DNA of 24,055 bases from a virus: IMG/VR virus record IMGVR_UViG_3300017971_000759, positions 1 through 24,055 of that record. The stretch is one strand, 5' to 3'. Positions 1-7,161 of the stretch are shown here, piece after piece. The notes under the pieces are model-generated. The model saw only the letters and a list, made by a program, of their open reading frames with translations. It did not search any database and was not told the DNA's origin. The position numbers and the translations under genes are program-made. Numbering within the stretch: position 1 is the first letter of the stretch; every line of letters starts with the position of its first letter.

Positions 1-879
1 CGGCACCATCGTCAGCGAAGGGACTGAGCTCGCCAATGTCAGCACATCCATCAACAAACTCACCGACCCCGGCACCAAATCCAGCGACTCCACCGAGCTT
101 GCCAGCGTCAGCACATCCATCAGCATACTGACCGACCCTGGCACCACCGTCAACCCTTCCGCACTCCCCACCAGCGTCAGCGCATCCATCAACAGCGACA
201 CCGACCCCGGCACCATCGTCAACGAAGGGACCGAGCTCGCCAGCGTCAGCACATCCATCAACAGGCTAACCGACCCCGGCACCACCGTCAATCCCTCTGC
301 GCTCCCCGCCAACGTCAGCGCATCCATCACCAGTGTCGTCACCGGCACCACCGTCAGCCCCTGCGCCGATCCCGCCAACGTCAAAGTATCCATCGTCAAC
401 GATACCGATCCCGGCACCACCGTCAACGATTCTGCCGATCCCGCCAGCGTCAAGGTATTCAACGGTACGGAAATCATCACCCTGATGGTTTCCACTGAAG
501 AGGCTAATGTTAAAGTGCTCACCGTGATCGTCACCGATCCCGGTACTACCGTCAATCCCTCTGCGCTCCCCGCCAACGTCAGCGCATCCATCACCAGGGA
601 CACCGTCCCCGGCACCACCGTCAACCCCTCTGCGCTCCCCGCCAACGTCAACGCATTCACCGTGATCGTTGCCGTCCCTGGCACCACCGTCAGCGAAGGG
701 ACACTCCCCGCCAGCGTCAACGCATCCATCACCAGCGTCGTCACCGGCACCACTGTCAACGATTCAGCACTCCCCGCCAGCGTCAACGTATCTAGCGAAA
801 TCGTCTGCGCTCCCCCCGCCGTCTTCTTCCCCCGCCGAACCCGATAATCAAACGGCCGCCGGTAAACGTGTCTGGCCAT
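1..879 (-). CDS. Repetitive fibre-like protein, 3' end outside window
   Basis: Reading the minus strand from an ATG at 877-879 gives 293 codons with no stop to the left edge. A GGGAGA ribosome site lies 5 nt upstream. After a basic head of about 28 residues come 12 copies of a unit of about 23 residues, consensus MDxLTLAGSAEGLTVVPG followed by SVSLL-type residues; copies 1, 5 and 7 are shortened by 1-3 residues. Short alternating beta strands with a PG turn suggest a beta-solenoid or beta-rich shaft, as in phage tail fibres or surface appendages. It is last in the minus-strand structural operon, 48 nt after the preceding gene. The plus strand is also open across the same repeats, but that frame has no matching operon or ribosome site. 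The C-terminal receptor-binding part, if any, lies outside the window. The fibre role is inferred; the repeat structure is seen directly. Confidence 0.75.
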   Translation of the reverse strand, partial: MARHVYRRPFDYRVRRGKKTAGGAQTISLDTLTLAGSAESLTVVPVTTLVMDALTLAGSVPSLTVVPGTATITVNALTLAGSAEGLTVVPGTVSLVMDALTLAGSAEGLTVVPGSVTITVSTLTLASSVETIRVMISVPLNTLTLAGSAESLTVVPGSVSLTMDTLTLAGSAQGLTVVPVTTLVMDALTLAGSAEGLTVVPGSVSLLMDVLTLASSVPSLTMVPGSVSLLMDALTLVGSAEGLTVVPGSVSMLMDVLTLASSVESLDLVPGSVSLLMDVLTLASSVPSLTMVP

Positions 880-889
880 CTATCTCCCT

Positions 890-923
890 GTCATTGCGAG
901 GAGCAAAGCGACGAAGCAATCTC
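890..923. repeat. Dispersed repeat family A copy (GTCATTGCGAGG...GCAATCTC)
   Basis: A 34-bp copy of the most uniform repeat family in the window, starting GTCATTGCGAGGAG and ending GAAGCAATCTC, with ATTGC/GCAAT as terminal dyad. It fills the gap between the two leftmost genes. Other near-identical copies lie at 4309-4342, 5764-5797, 7115-7148, 8101-8134 and 16412-16445. Confidence 0.85.
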
Positions 924-927
924 CCGC

Positions 928-1380
928 CTACCCCCCAACCTCCTCAAAATAAACCGTCCCACTCATCGTCAGCGCATCCCCTGGAGCCGTCTGCAACTCA
1001 ATCACCAACCGCCCGCTGGGCGAGATCACCGGCCTGCACTCCGGCGTCGGCATCCACAGCCACCCGTTCAGCACATTGAAACAAGCCGCGTGAATCTTTG
1101 TCCCCTCCGTGCCTCCCGAAGTATTGTTTGCCTCCACCGTCCCCCCAAACGCCGCGTCCCCTACCTCCAGCGGACTCGCTGTTACACTCGACCCACCCGA
1201 CCCACTCGCGCTGGCCCGATGGATCAGAATATTCAACATCTCGCTGTCCGTATCGCTCGACTGCGAGATCTCGCACCCATGCACCACCACACTCGCATCG
1301 CTCGGCGCATTGATCTCAAACAAATCCTGCGCCGCCGATACACTCACCTCCTCAAACACCGCCGAATACATCCTGCCCAT
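928..1380 (-). CDS. Small phage structural protein, beta-rich
   Basis: A 150-residue protein starting at ATG 1378-1380, with the ribosome site AAAGGAG 6 nt upstream. The sequence is acidic, has no membrane segment, and is rich in beta-prone stretches (SAVFEEVSVSAAQDLFEI near the start, SGTVYFEEVGG at the end). It resembles small hypothetical proteins in the tail or fibre-side modules of phages, with a Gly/Ser-rich middle (ASASGSGGSS) that may be a loop. It lies between the DNRLRE-like gene and the repeat fibre in the same operon, so a virion or fibre-associated role is likely. No catalytic motif is visible. The exact function is not recognised. Confidence 0.8.
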   Translation of the reverse strand: MGRMYSAVFEEVSVSAAQDLFEINAPSDASVVVHGCEISQSSDTDSEMLNILIHRASASGSGGSSVTASPLEVGDAAFGGTVEANNTSGGTEGTKIHAACFNVLNGWLWMPTPECRPVISPSGRLVIELQTAPGDALTMSGTVYFEEVGG

Positions 1381-1386
1381 ATTCGC

Positions 1387-1486
1387 TCCTTTCTCAATTC
1401 ATTCGTTTTAATTCGTTCCTTTCCCAATTCGTTCGTTTTAATTCGTTCTTTTCCCAATTCGTTCTTTTCCCAATTCGTTGTTGTCT
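1387..1486. repeat. Degenerate tandem repeat with AATTCGTT words
   Basis: The gap between the two flanking genes is almost entirely made of alternating 14-16 bp units built from TTCCCAATTCGTTC and TTTTAATTCGTTC on the plus strand. It is lower in GC than its neighbours. The end nearest 1387 merges into the ribosome site of the downstream gene. It is probably a slippage-grown variant of the family B words (ATCCGTTC) seen elsewhere in the window. Confidence 0.8.
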
Positions 1487-2059
1487 TCACATCCTAACCA
1501 ACGGCGACCGCCAATCCCGATGCACCCGCCCCGGCACTGGCGGAAACCCCAGAGAATAATCAATGTCCAATTTGGCCGCCAAACTGGAACTCGCATCGTA
1601 TGCCTTGAATCGCAAGGTGATCCCTGTCAGAGAATCCAGAATCAGAACCAAATCATCGGACGCAAAACCGCTCCGACTGACAACCTCTTGCACCGGATCA
1701 GTCACCGTGATCGAATACCAGCCCGTGCCCACACTAGAAGCACTCTTGCTGGCCTTGGCCGTGGTCCGCGACCGGCTGCTAATGTTCTCACTGTCAGTCG
1801 TGAACGTTCCCGGATCATCCTCGTCCTCACCGTAAATATCCAACTCGACATCATCATAATCTGTATCTGGAATCGAGAGCTGCACGGTGCCCACATCAAC
1901 AATAGCCCCCTGCGGCACAGTGACACTATTCCAACGCAATCCACCCCACTGATCCGAATCCGTCAACGAGATATTGACACTCGTCAAATCCATATCGCCA
2001 TTGCTAACCTCGTCCGCATCATCCGACGAAGCCCCCACCTGCAAATTGAGCGTGGTCAT
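1487..2059 (-). CDS. Beta-sandwich structural protein, DNRLRE-like
   Basis: A 190-residue acidic protein. The start ATG at 2057-2059 overlaps the stop of the upstream gene (ATGA), so translation is probably coupled. The layout (NISLTDSDQWGGLRWNSV, then a run of strands, then GWYSITVTDPVQEVVSRSGF and LRFKAYDASSS) is like the DNRLRE/carbohydrate-binding beta-sandwich type: one long strand-rich domain with a conserved 'W.s.dvT..Vq..' section. In phages such domains occur in tail and appendage proteins; a sugar-binding or adhesin role would be inference. There is no signal peptide. The family link is by pattern only and moderately uncertain; the gene itself is secure. Confidence 0.82.
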   Translation of the reverse strand: MTTLNLQVGASSDDADEVSNGDMDLTSVNISLTDSDQWGGLRWNSVTVPQGAIVDVGTVQLSIPDTDYDDVELDIYGEDEDDPGTFTTDSENISSRSRTTAKASKSASSVGTGWYSITVTDPVQEVVSRSGFASDDLVLILDSLTGITLRFKAYDASSSLAAKLDIDYSLGFPPVPGRVHRDWRSPLVRM

Positions 2060-2442
2060 AGAGCCGCAACCCCCGTTGGCACCTCGGCCCCGATCAGATC
2101 CGCCACCCCGGGTGCCGCCCGCAAACCCAGCGGATCCGTGTCCTCAGTCACAATGCTCTGATCCCGATTGTCCACTCGTCGCTTCATGTCAACCCGCGCC
2201 ACATAGCGCCGGATATTAGCCACAATCTCCGCCGCCACGTCGTTGGCCTGCTCCTCATAAGCCTTCGGCTCCAGGATCTCCCCATTCGGCCCCTCAGCCC
2301 CCACATACTCCCGGTGGGTACGGCGGATCTGCATCACAAAATCGTTGCGATGGACGATCTTGCCGCCGTCCAGGAAGGCCACATCCACATAGAGCCGGTG
2401 GCTGCCCTTGACGGTCTCAATCTTGGTGATCTTGAACTTCAT
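2056..2442 (-). CDS. Phage structural protein of unknown function
   Basis: A 128-residue protein starting at ATG 2440-2442, overlapping the beta-helix gene stop by ATGA, and itself overlapping the next start by ATGA. The tight three-gene overlap shows a coupled translational unit. It has an N-terminal beta region (KFKITKIETVKGSHRLYVDV) and a helical middle (EEQANDVAAEIVANIRRYVA), with no cysteines, signal or catalytic motif. Position after the head-tail adaptor suggests a small tail or appendage component. The product is not recognised. Confidence 0.8.
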   Translation of the reverse strand: MKFKITKIETVKGSHRLYVDVAFLDGGKIVHRNDFVMQIRRTHREYVGAEGPNGEILEPKAYEEQANDVAAEIVANIRRYVARVDMKRRVDNRDQSIVTEDTDPLGLRAAPGVADLIGAEVPTGVAAL

Positions 2443-3905
2443 CGCTCGTAGGCCCCCACGTCGGCCGCTGTGCCTTGCGGCCTGCCCACACCATCCAAAT
2501 CATACGGCGGGTATCCATCACCCCCCGCGTCAATCGCTGGGCTGTCTTCGACAAGATGATAATCACCTCTGGCAGGCTCCACAAATCTCAAATTCTCCAC
2601 CGTATAGCCAGCCTCTTTAGTCAGATTGTGATAAAAATTCGCATCTGGTGAACCGCCTTGGGCAATAGAGTCGCCCTCTGTGTCTATAATGATGTTGTTG
2701 AAAGCCTCATTCCCCCTACATTCGCTACATCGGAAAGCCACCCCGTACCTTCCTGCGCCAATGATTGTGTTATTGTAAACCATGTTGTTGTCAGACCAGG
2801 CCAGAATAGCATCAACGTATCCCCCAGAACCCCCGCCAGTCTCAACCAGCAGATTGTTGTAAATCCTGGCCGAAAACGGGCTGTTGTTCATCAAGATACC
2901 ACACCCGCCACTACCCACAATGACATTGTTATAGACTTCAGCCTTGGTGCCTTCGCTGATGGCAAGAGCGGCGTTTGCACCATCGGTCACAGCGTCACGG
3001 ATCACATTGTCATGTATAATGCAATCTTCAACTATGCCAGTGACCTTGAGCGCCCGACCGCCATTGTTCTCGAAAAGGTTGTGATCTACCTCCACTCGCC
3101 GTGATATAAACTCACCCGGATGCTCATGATACCCAGAGACACCCAAATAAAACGCATTCGGCGAATCGTGCATGTAGCAATGGTGGATGCGTATGTCGGT
3201 CATTTCAAAGTCCGGGTCAAGCGTATCCTTGACGCTCAGTCGAGCGCCATCCATCTCAATGTGATCCACTTCAATGTGATGGGAATGACCGTAGATCTTT
3301 ACGGGGCTCCTGAAATAAAAACCATACTCCGCGCCCGGCGCACCTGTCCCCGTCAGGCGAATATGTGAGCAATCCCTGCAAAGATAGAACTCCTGATTAG
3401 GATCCCACCCTCTCACCTGGCCGCCATCGTTTCGAATGGTGATCGGCTTCTCTGCCGTGCCCTGCAAGTCCCGAAATGCGATCTTGGTATAATTACCTGC
3501 TTCCAGGCAGATGACAGCACCAGGCGACACCCCACCGCCATCATATTGAACAGATCCAGGATTCAGCACAATGGTACATTCGCCACCCATCGGACCCCCG
3601 GTCGCCGTCGGCACCGGTGTCATCGTCGCCGTCGCCGAAGGCTCCACAACGACCGTTGGCGTCGGTGTCATCGTCGCTGTCGGCATCGGTATCTCTGTCG
3701 CTGTCGGCATAGGTGTCGGAGTCGTGGCCACCCGGATCTTCATCGCCACCCCATCACCCAGATCAAGCCAGCCACTCTCCCAATAAGCAGAGCCAATCAT
3801 AGGAGAGACACGCCGAGAAGCAATACCCACCCCCACCCCAATCGCCACAAACGCCACCAGCGCCATGGCCACCAACACAACCCTGCTTTTAGAACTCACA
3901 ATCAT
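2439..3905 (-). CDS. Membrane-anchored right-handed beta-helix protein
   Basis: The ATG at 3903-3905 is preferred (ribosome site GAGAGGTGG 4 nt upstream) over one 15 nt earlier. The 488-residue protein begins with one membrane segment (VVLVAMALVAFVAIGVGVGI, about residues 9-28), then a Thr/Pro-rich linker of about 45 residues (TPTPMPTATEIPMPTAT...), then a parallel beta-helix of pectate-lyase type with many 'NN.I.' and 'HHC.M' turns, and a C-terminal SPAIDAGGDG...DVGAYE motif found at the end of many secreted beta-helix proteins. It is probably a surface protein displayed outside the cell, or a polysaccharide-binding or cleaving spike. A membrane anchor is unusual for a tailspike, and the linker style is typical of Anaerolineae surface proteins, so acquisition from the host is possible. 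It lies 11 nt after the adaptor gene. Confidence 0.88.
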   Translation of the reverse strand: MIVSSKSRVVLVAMALVAFVAIGVGVGIASRRVSPMIGSAYWESGWLDLGDGVAMKIRVATTPTPMPTATEIPMPTATMTPTPTVVVEPSATATMTPVPTATGGPMGGECTIVLNPGSVQYDGGGVSPGAVICLEAGNYTKIAFRDLQGTAEKPITIRNDGGQVRGWDPNQEFYLCRDCSHIRLTGTGAPGAEYGFYFRSPVKIYGHSHHIEVDHIEMDGARLSVKDTLDPDFEMTDIRIHHCYMHDSPNAFYLGVSGYHEHPGEFISRRVEVDHNLFENNGGRALKVTGIVEDCIIHDNVIRDAVTDGANAALAISEGTKAEVYNNVIVGSGGCGILMNNSPFSARIYNNLLVETGGGSGGYVDAILAWSDNNMVYNNTIIGAGRYGVAFRCSECRGNEAFNNIIIDTEGDSIAQGGSPDANFYHNLTKEAGYTVENLRFVEPARGDYHLVEDSPAIDAGGDGYPPYDLDGVGRPQGTAADVGAYER

Positions 3906-3916
3906 CGTTCCACCTC

Positions 3917-4297
3917 TCACGTTTCATCCGCACTCACATCGTCACTATACCCATCCACCCGCGTCACAAACCGCGTCCCCGTCGCCGTCGCCGAGGTCCC
4001 ATGCCGCTGCCGCCATTCCTTCGCCAGCGCCTCAAACCGCTCCGCCGTCTGGCTCAACTGCTCCTTCCGAGGCCCCACTGCAATATCCACATACCCCGCC
4101 CACGCCGCCGCCAGCGCCTCAAACGACGCCGCCACTGCCCGCTCCCAGCTCCCCTCCGCCGTGATCAGCCCATCCAACTCCTCATCCGAGAAATTACCCG
4201 AGCTCGGCAGCGGCCCACTATCCTCCACCGTATCCCGCACATAAAACCGCACCTTATCCCGATCCGTCGTTAGATCCGCCCGATACGTAAACCCCAT
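3917..4297 (-). CDS. Head-tail adaptor (connector) protein
   Basis: A 126-residue protein. The N-terminus MGFTYRADLTTDRDKVRFYV, then RDTVED, then FSDEELDGLITAEGS and a long Ala-rich helix (ASFEALAAAWAGY), match the usual layout of gp6/gp15-type adaptor proteins that dock under the portal. The 'DKVR..i.Dt......fsDeEi' pattern is the main recognition point. It lies between a small beta-rich protein gene and the beta-helix gene, on the tail side of the capsid cluster, which fits the role. Length is in the usual range. It acts inside the particle at the head-tail joint; no enzymatic role is expected. Confidence 0.8.
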   Translation of the reverse strand: MGFTYRADLTTDRDKVRFYVRDTVEDSGPLPSSGNFSDEELDGLITAEGSWERAVAASFEALAAAWAGYVDIAVGPRKEQLSQTAERFEALAKEWRQRHGTSATATGTRFVTRVDGYSDDVSADET

Positions 4298-4308
4298 CCA
4301 TCACCCCT

Positions 4309-4342
4309 GTCATTGCGAGGAGCGCAGCGACGAAGCAATCTC
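4309..4342. repeat. Dispersed repeat family A copy
   Basis: A 34-bp copy (GTCATTGCGAGG...AATCTC) between the adaptor and the next gene upstream. Its last two bases form part of the TGA stop codon of the gene that ends at 4341. Confidence 0.85.
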
Positions 4343-4727
4343 ACACCCTCGACAAATCCTCATACACAATCGTCGCCACCACCCCATCGTCATTGTTCGC
4401 CTGCGCAATCGTCACCGTAATCCGATCATCGCACACCACCGGCGCCCCCTGATTCGTAATGTCACTGCCATCCGCCCCATCGTCCGCCTGCCACATCGGA
4501 TAAAACCACCCATCCGTGGCCGCATTGCTCACCGTCAGGATCGCCAGCGCCGGACTCATCGCCCCCGCCACCGTCACATCCGTCGTCCCCGCCGGTGGAC
4601 TATCCGTGTAAGCCAGATAAATCGCCCGGATAATCCCATTGATCACCACCGTCGAAGTCGTGTTGGCTGTGGCCACCCCTGCCCCACCCGTCGCCCCTGT
4701 CACCGTAATCGTCTCACGCCGAATCAT
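4341..4727 (-). CDS. Small beta-rich phage structural protein
   Basis: A 128-residue protein starting at ATG 4725-4727 with ribosome site GAGGAGG 5 nt upstream. It is rich in Thr, Val and Ala and lacks long helices (MIRRETITVTGATGGAGVAT at the start, DRITVTIAQANNDDGVVATI near the end). It looks like a beta-sandwich capsid or tail accessory protein. A similar overall pattern occurs in small proteins next to head-tail connectors. Its stop codon is completed by the edge of a family A repeat, implying that the repeat arrived without removing needed residues, or supplied the present end. Function is not recognised. Confidence 0.8.
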   Translation of the reverse strand: MIRRETITVTGATGGAGVATANTTSTVVINGIIRAIYLAYTDSPPAGTTDVTVAGAMSPALAILTVSNAATDGWFYPMWQADDGADGSDITNQGAPVVCDDRITVTIAQANNDDGVVATIVYEDLSRV

Positions 4728-4782
4728 ATCGCCTCCTCATCCGCTAATCCGCTCCCCAATCGTTCATTCGTTAATTCGTTCC

Positions 4783-5202
4783 CTATTCGTTGGCCAATCC
4801 GTTCAATCCGTTCCCCGAATCCGTTGACAGCCCTGCCTCCTCCGCAATCAATGCCAACCCCGCCGCCTCAATCAGCTTCTGCGCCGTCACCCTTCCCACC
4901 CCCGCCAGCGCCGTCAACGCCGTCACACTCGCCCCGGCCACCGCCTCCATTGTATGGAACCCCAACCCATGCAACGCCATCGCCATCCCCTCATCCACCC
5001 CCTCAATCCCCAACAGTTCATCTCCCAATCCGTTCAATCCGCTCCCCGAATCCGCTGACAGCCCCACCTCCTCAATCACCCCCTCCGCCAACAACTGCTC
5101 CCTCAACTTCGGAGGCAACTCATCATCCCCAATCCGCGCCCCCGCCTTCTTCACCACCCCCACCGACATCGCCCGAATATCCACCTTCGCTACATAACCC
5201 AT
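4783..5202 (-). CDS. Helix-hairpin-helix protein with repeat-derived inserts
   Basis: A 139-residue protein starting at ATG 5200-5202 (ribosome site GGGAGGTGG, 5 nt spacing), overlapping the CHAT-like gene stop by 13 nt. Residues 1-46 (MGYVAKVDIRAMSVG...) form an N-terminal module. Residues about 64-114 form tandem helix-hairpin-helix units (LLGIEGVDEGMAMALHGLGF and ALAGVGRVTAQKLIEAAG) of the kind that bind DNA backbone or mediate protein contacts. Two segments, GLSADSGSGLNGLGDE (47-62) and GLSTDSGNGLNGLANE (124-139), are encoded by two copies of dispersed repeat family B inserted in frame. Translational overlap suggests cooperation with the caspase-like gene. Its role in the particle is unknown. 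Confidence 0.8.
   Translation of the reverse strand: MGYVAKVDIRAMSVGVVKKAGARIGDDELPPKLREQLLAEGVIEEVGLSADSGSGLNGLGDELLGIEGVDEGMAMALHGLGFHTMEAVAGASVTALTALAGVGRVTAQKLIEAAGLALIAEEAGLSTDSGNGLNGLANE
4794..4833. repeat. Dispersed repeat family B copy, coding
   Basis: A 40-bp copy of the family CCAATCCGTTCAATCCG...GTTGACAGCCC. On the minus strand it is read in frame as the C-terminal 13 or so residues of the helix-hairpin-helix protein. A degenerate AATCGTTCATTCGTTAATTCG tract extends it on the left to about 4755. Confidence 0.85.
5025..5064. repeat. Dispersed repeat family B copy, coding
   Basis: A second 40-bp copy with three or so substitutions relative to the copy at 4794-4833. It is read in the same frame as that copy inside the helix-hairpin-helix gene, just before its HhH domain. 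Confidence 0.85.
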
Positions 5203-5723
5203 CGATCCACCTCCCGATAAACCCGAAACGCCAGCGTATCCTCCGTCACCCGATCAGGCCGCCGCAACTTCAACCGCATCTTAGCCACCCAAAACGCCCG
5301 CTGCAACTCCATCCCCAGCCCCAGCATCCACCGCACATACAACCCCAGCAGATCCGCCCCATCCACCCGCCCCGCCCGGGCATAATTCTCCCCCGCCCCA
5401 CCGATCACCGCCCGCGCCCCCCCGTCCAACAGCGCCTCCAACATCGGACTCTCCGGCAGATGGCAATTGGCCACGAAAACCACCGCCCCGCCCAGATCCA
5501 TCGCCCGCACCTGCTTGGCGCTCACCGCCGTCAGCCAATCGTCCCCATACCAAAACGGCTGCCCCGGCAACCCATGCAATTTGAAATACAGGAACTCCCG
5601 ACCATGAAACAGCGAGACATCCAGCGTCTCCAGCGAGGCAGGCGGCGAAAGCAACGGTTCCACCCCCGCCGCCCGCCTCACACTCCGCTCATAACTAGCC
5701 GCACAGTAAGCAAAACTCCGCAT
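5190..5723 (-). CDS. CHAT/caspase-fold-like protein in virion operon
   Basis: A 177-residue protein. Residues 44-51 (FLYFKLHG) and 81-87 (VVFVANC) match the two core strands of the CHAT/caspase-type fold, which carry the catalytic His (here H50) and Cys (C87). They are followed by SPMLEALLDGGARAVIGG (92-109), the typical 'larall.aGa.aVig' helix-strand of that fold, and a GLYVRWMLGLG helix. No large fusion partner is present, so this is close to a minimal catalytic domain. It lies between the 419-aa membrane-anchored gene and the HhH gene, overlapping the latter by 13 nt. If active it would be a cysteine peptidase acting on a capsid, tail or host protein. Fold assignment is by motif and order only; activity and target are unknown. 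Confidence 0.72.
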   Translation of the reverse strand: MRSFAYCAASYERSVRRAAGVEPLLSPPASLETLDVSLFHGREFLYFKLHGLPGQPFWYGDDWLTAVSAKQVRAMDLGGAVVFVANCHLPESPMLEALLDGGARAVIGGAGENYARAGRVDGADLLGLYVRWMLGLGMELQRAFWVAKMRLKLRRPDRVTEDTLAFRVYREVDRWVM

Positions 5724-5731
5724 CCGCTAAT

Positions 5732-5797
5732 CCGTCATTCCGAGTGAGCGCAGCGACATCTTCGTCATTGCGAGGAGCGCAGCGACGAAGCAATCTC
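5732..5797. repeat. Two dispersed repeats, family C fragment plus family A
   Basis: A truncated GTCATTCCGAGTGAGCGCAG copy is followed directly by a complete family A copy (5764-5797). Together they fill the whole gap between the two flanking genes. Confidence 0.85.
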
Positions 5798-5800
5798 CAA

Positions 5801-7060
5801 CTAACTGTTATCGTAATTCGCCAGACAGTTCCAATCGCTCCCGTTCCAGATCAACATCAACGTATCGCTCGCCCCCAGCGCCACGTTCGCCTTACATTCC
5901 ACATTCGCCCCCGTCCCGTCTATAGTGATAGCGTCCGCAGCGTTCCCGTTTCTCAAAATCAGCACATCGCCCGTCTCACCCCCATCCGCAATGCACGTGG
6001 TTGTATCACACGTGATCGCCTCCGTCGAGGTGATGACCTGATACGTCCCCGTCGGCGTGATCGTCTCATCAGCCCCGATCGCCAGCGTAGTTTGCGCCGA
6101 AAAGTTGAGCCACGTCCCGACATCAACCGTTGACCCTGCATTGAGATCATCACCCTCAATATCCCCGCTCGTGTCCAGATTCGCCGACCCAAAGTCCCAT
6201 TCACCGTTCGGGCTATTGCTGATCGTCTCGCTGTTCTGGCCCACGATATCATTGGTAAAAGTCCCCGCGCTCAGATCCAGACCATAGGTCCAGGTATCCG
6301 CCTCAGTGTAGATCACCCTCGAAGTGGTGATGGTCCCAGAGTTATCCAGGTCAGCCATAAAGTTGGCCCCAGCCGTGATCACATCATTGGAACCATCCGT
6401 TTCTACCCTGGAATAGATCCCATACCCCTCCGGGATGGTCGCCGTAGTCTTGGCCACCACTTTCCCCATGATCCCGATGCCGGTTGCGTTGCCTGTGCCC
6501 ACCACAGCTTTAAAGGTAGATTTTCCCTCGATACCATAGATAGTCCGTGTCGTGGGCATCGTCGCCGTGACCTGCGTGTTGGCAAACAGCGCCTGAAAAT
6601 CCGATGAGGACCCCCAGCCAGTGATATTGTATGCGCTGTGCCATCCATTGCCCCGCCCCAATGCGCTCACGTCAGAGATGTCAGCCCAATTGTCTGTCCC
6701 ATCATACGAGCGCATCTGACCGTAGACATAGATGTTGTCCGTGATCGCATCGCCCAGCGTCGTGTTTCCGCTGAAGGTCCCCGCTCCCGTCTGCGTCACC
6801 GCCCCCCCATCCGCCACCCGCCACACCACCGTCCCATCGTCTCGCAGCTCAATGATGTCCCCCGTGGAGGTCTGATCCACCACCAGCAGATCGGTCTCAT
6901 CTCCCGTCACATCCAGGCCCGAGAAATGTGTCACCCCTAGCGCCACAATCTCATCATCCTCTGGCGCACACGCCCATACCGCCAACAGCGCCAGGATCAG
7001 CACCAACCCCAACCCAACAACCGCCAACCCCCACCGCTGTCGTTCATTCATCTTCATCAT
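5801..7060 (-). CDS. Membrane-anchored or lipoprotein-like repetitive surface protein
   Basis: A 419-residue protein starting at ATG 7058-7060 with ribosome site AAGGAGGTAAG directly upstream. The N-terminus MMKMNERQRWG is followed by a hydrophobic segment (LAVVGLGLVLILALLAVWAC) ending in a Cys; VWAC is a weak lipobox, so either a lipoprotein or a signal anchor is possible. The rest is Thr/Gly/Asn-rich beta-type sequence with GDITG-like turns (e.g. GTFSGNTTLGDAITDNIYV) and a compact C-terminal domain ending LIWNGSDWNCLANYDNS, which resembles ends of phage appendage proteins. It follows the capsid gene, where a secreted protein is unexpected. Role may be surface display, exclusion of other phages, or a virion fibre. 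Function is not recognised. Confidence 0.8.
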   Translation of the reverse strand: MMKMNERQRWGLAVVGLGLVLILALLAVWACAPEDDEIVALGVTHFSGLDVTGDETDLLVVDQTSTGDIIELRDDGTVVWRVADGGAVTQTGAGTFSGNTTLGDAITDNIYVYGQMRSYDGTDNWADISDVSALGRGNGWHSAYNITGWGSSSDFQALFANTQVTATMPTTRTIYGIEGKSTFKAVVGTGNATGIGIMGKVVAKTTATIPEGYGIYSRVETDGSNDVITAGANFMADLDNSGTITTSRVIYTEADTWTYGLDLSAGTFTNDIVGQNSETISNSPNGEWDFGSANLDTSGDIEGDDLNAGSTVDVGTWLNFSAQTTLAIGADETITPTGTYQVITSTEAITCDTTTCIADGGETGDVLILRNGNAADAITIDGTGANVECKANVALGASDTLMLIWNGSDWNCLANYDNS

Positions 7061-7079
7061 CTTACCTCCTTACTGCATA

Positions 7080-7102
7080 GGGGCAGGGCTCGCCCCTGCC
7101 CC
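7080..7102. repeat. GC-rich hairpin between capsid gene and 419-aa gene
   Basis: GGGGCAGGG (7080-7088) and CCCTGCCCC (7094-7102) pair perfectly over 9 bp around a 5-nt loop. No T-run follows on the minus strand, so it is not a classical terminator; it could slow polymerase or protect the upstream capsid mRNA end. A family A repeat adjoins it on the right (7115-7148). Confidence 0.7.
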
Positions 7103-7114
7103 ACTTCAGTCCCT

Positions 7115-7148
7115 GTCATTGCGAGGAGCGCAGCGACGAAGCAATCTC
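7115..7148. repeat. Dispersed repeat family A copy
   Basis: A 34-bp copy identical in core to those at 4309, 5764, 8101 and 16412, located just after the stop of the capsid gene. Confidence 0.85.
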
Positions 7149-7161
7149 CGCCTCACCCTCA

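Noticed and set aside
485-847. Plus-strand ORF with repeated DPGTTVNPSALPANVSAS peptides
   Set aside because: It is the antisense of the minus-strand repeat gene; no ribosome site, no plus-strand operon, and the strand is open only because of codon bias in the repeats.
2658-3104. Plus-strand ORF of 148 residues
   Set aside because: Antisense shadow of the beta-helix gene, which has clear fold-type repeats and a matching start.
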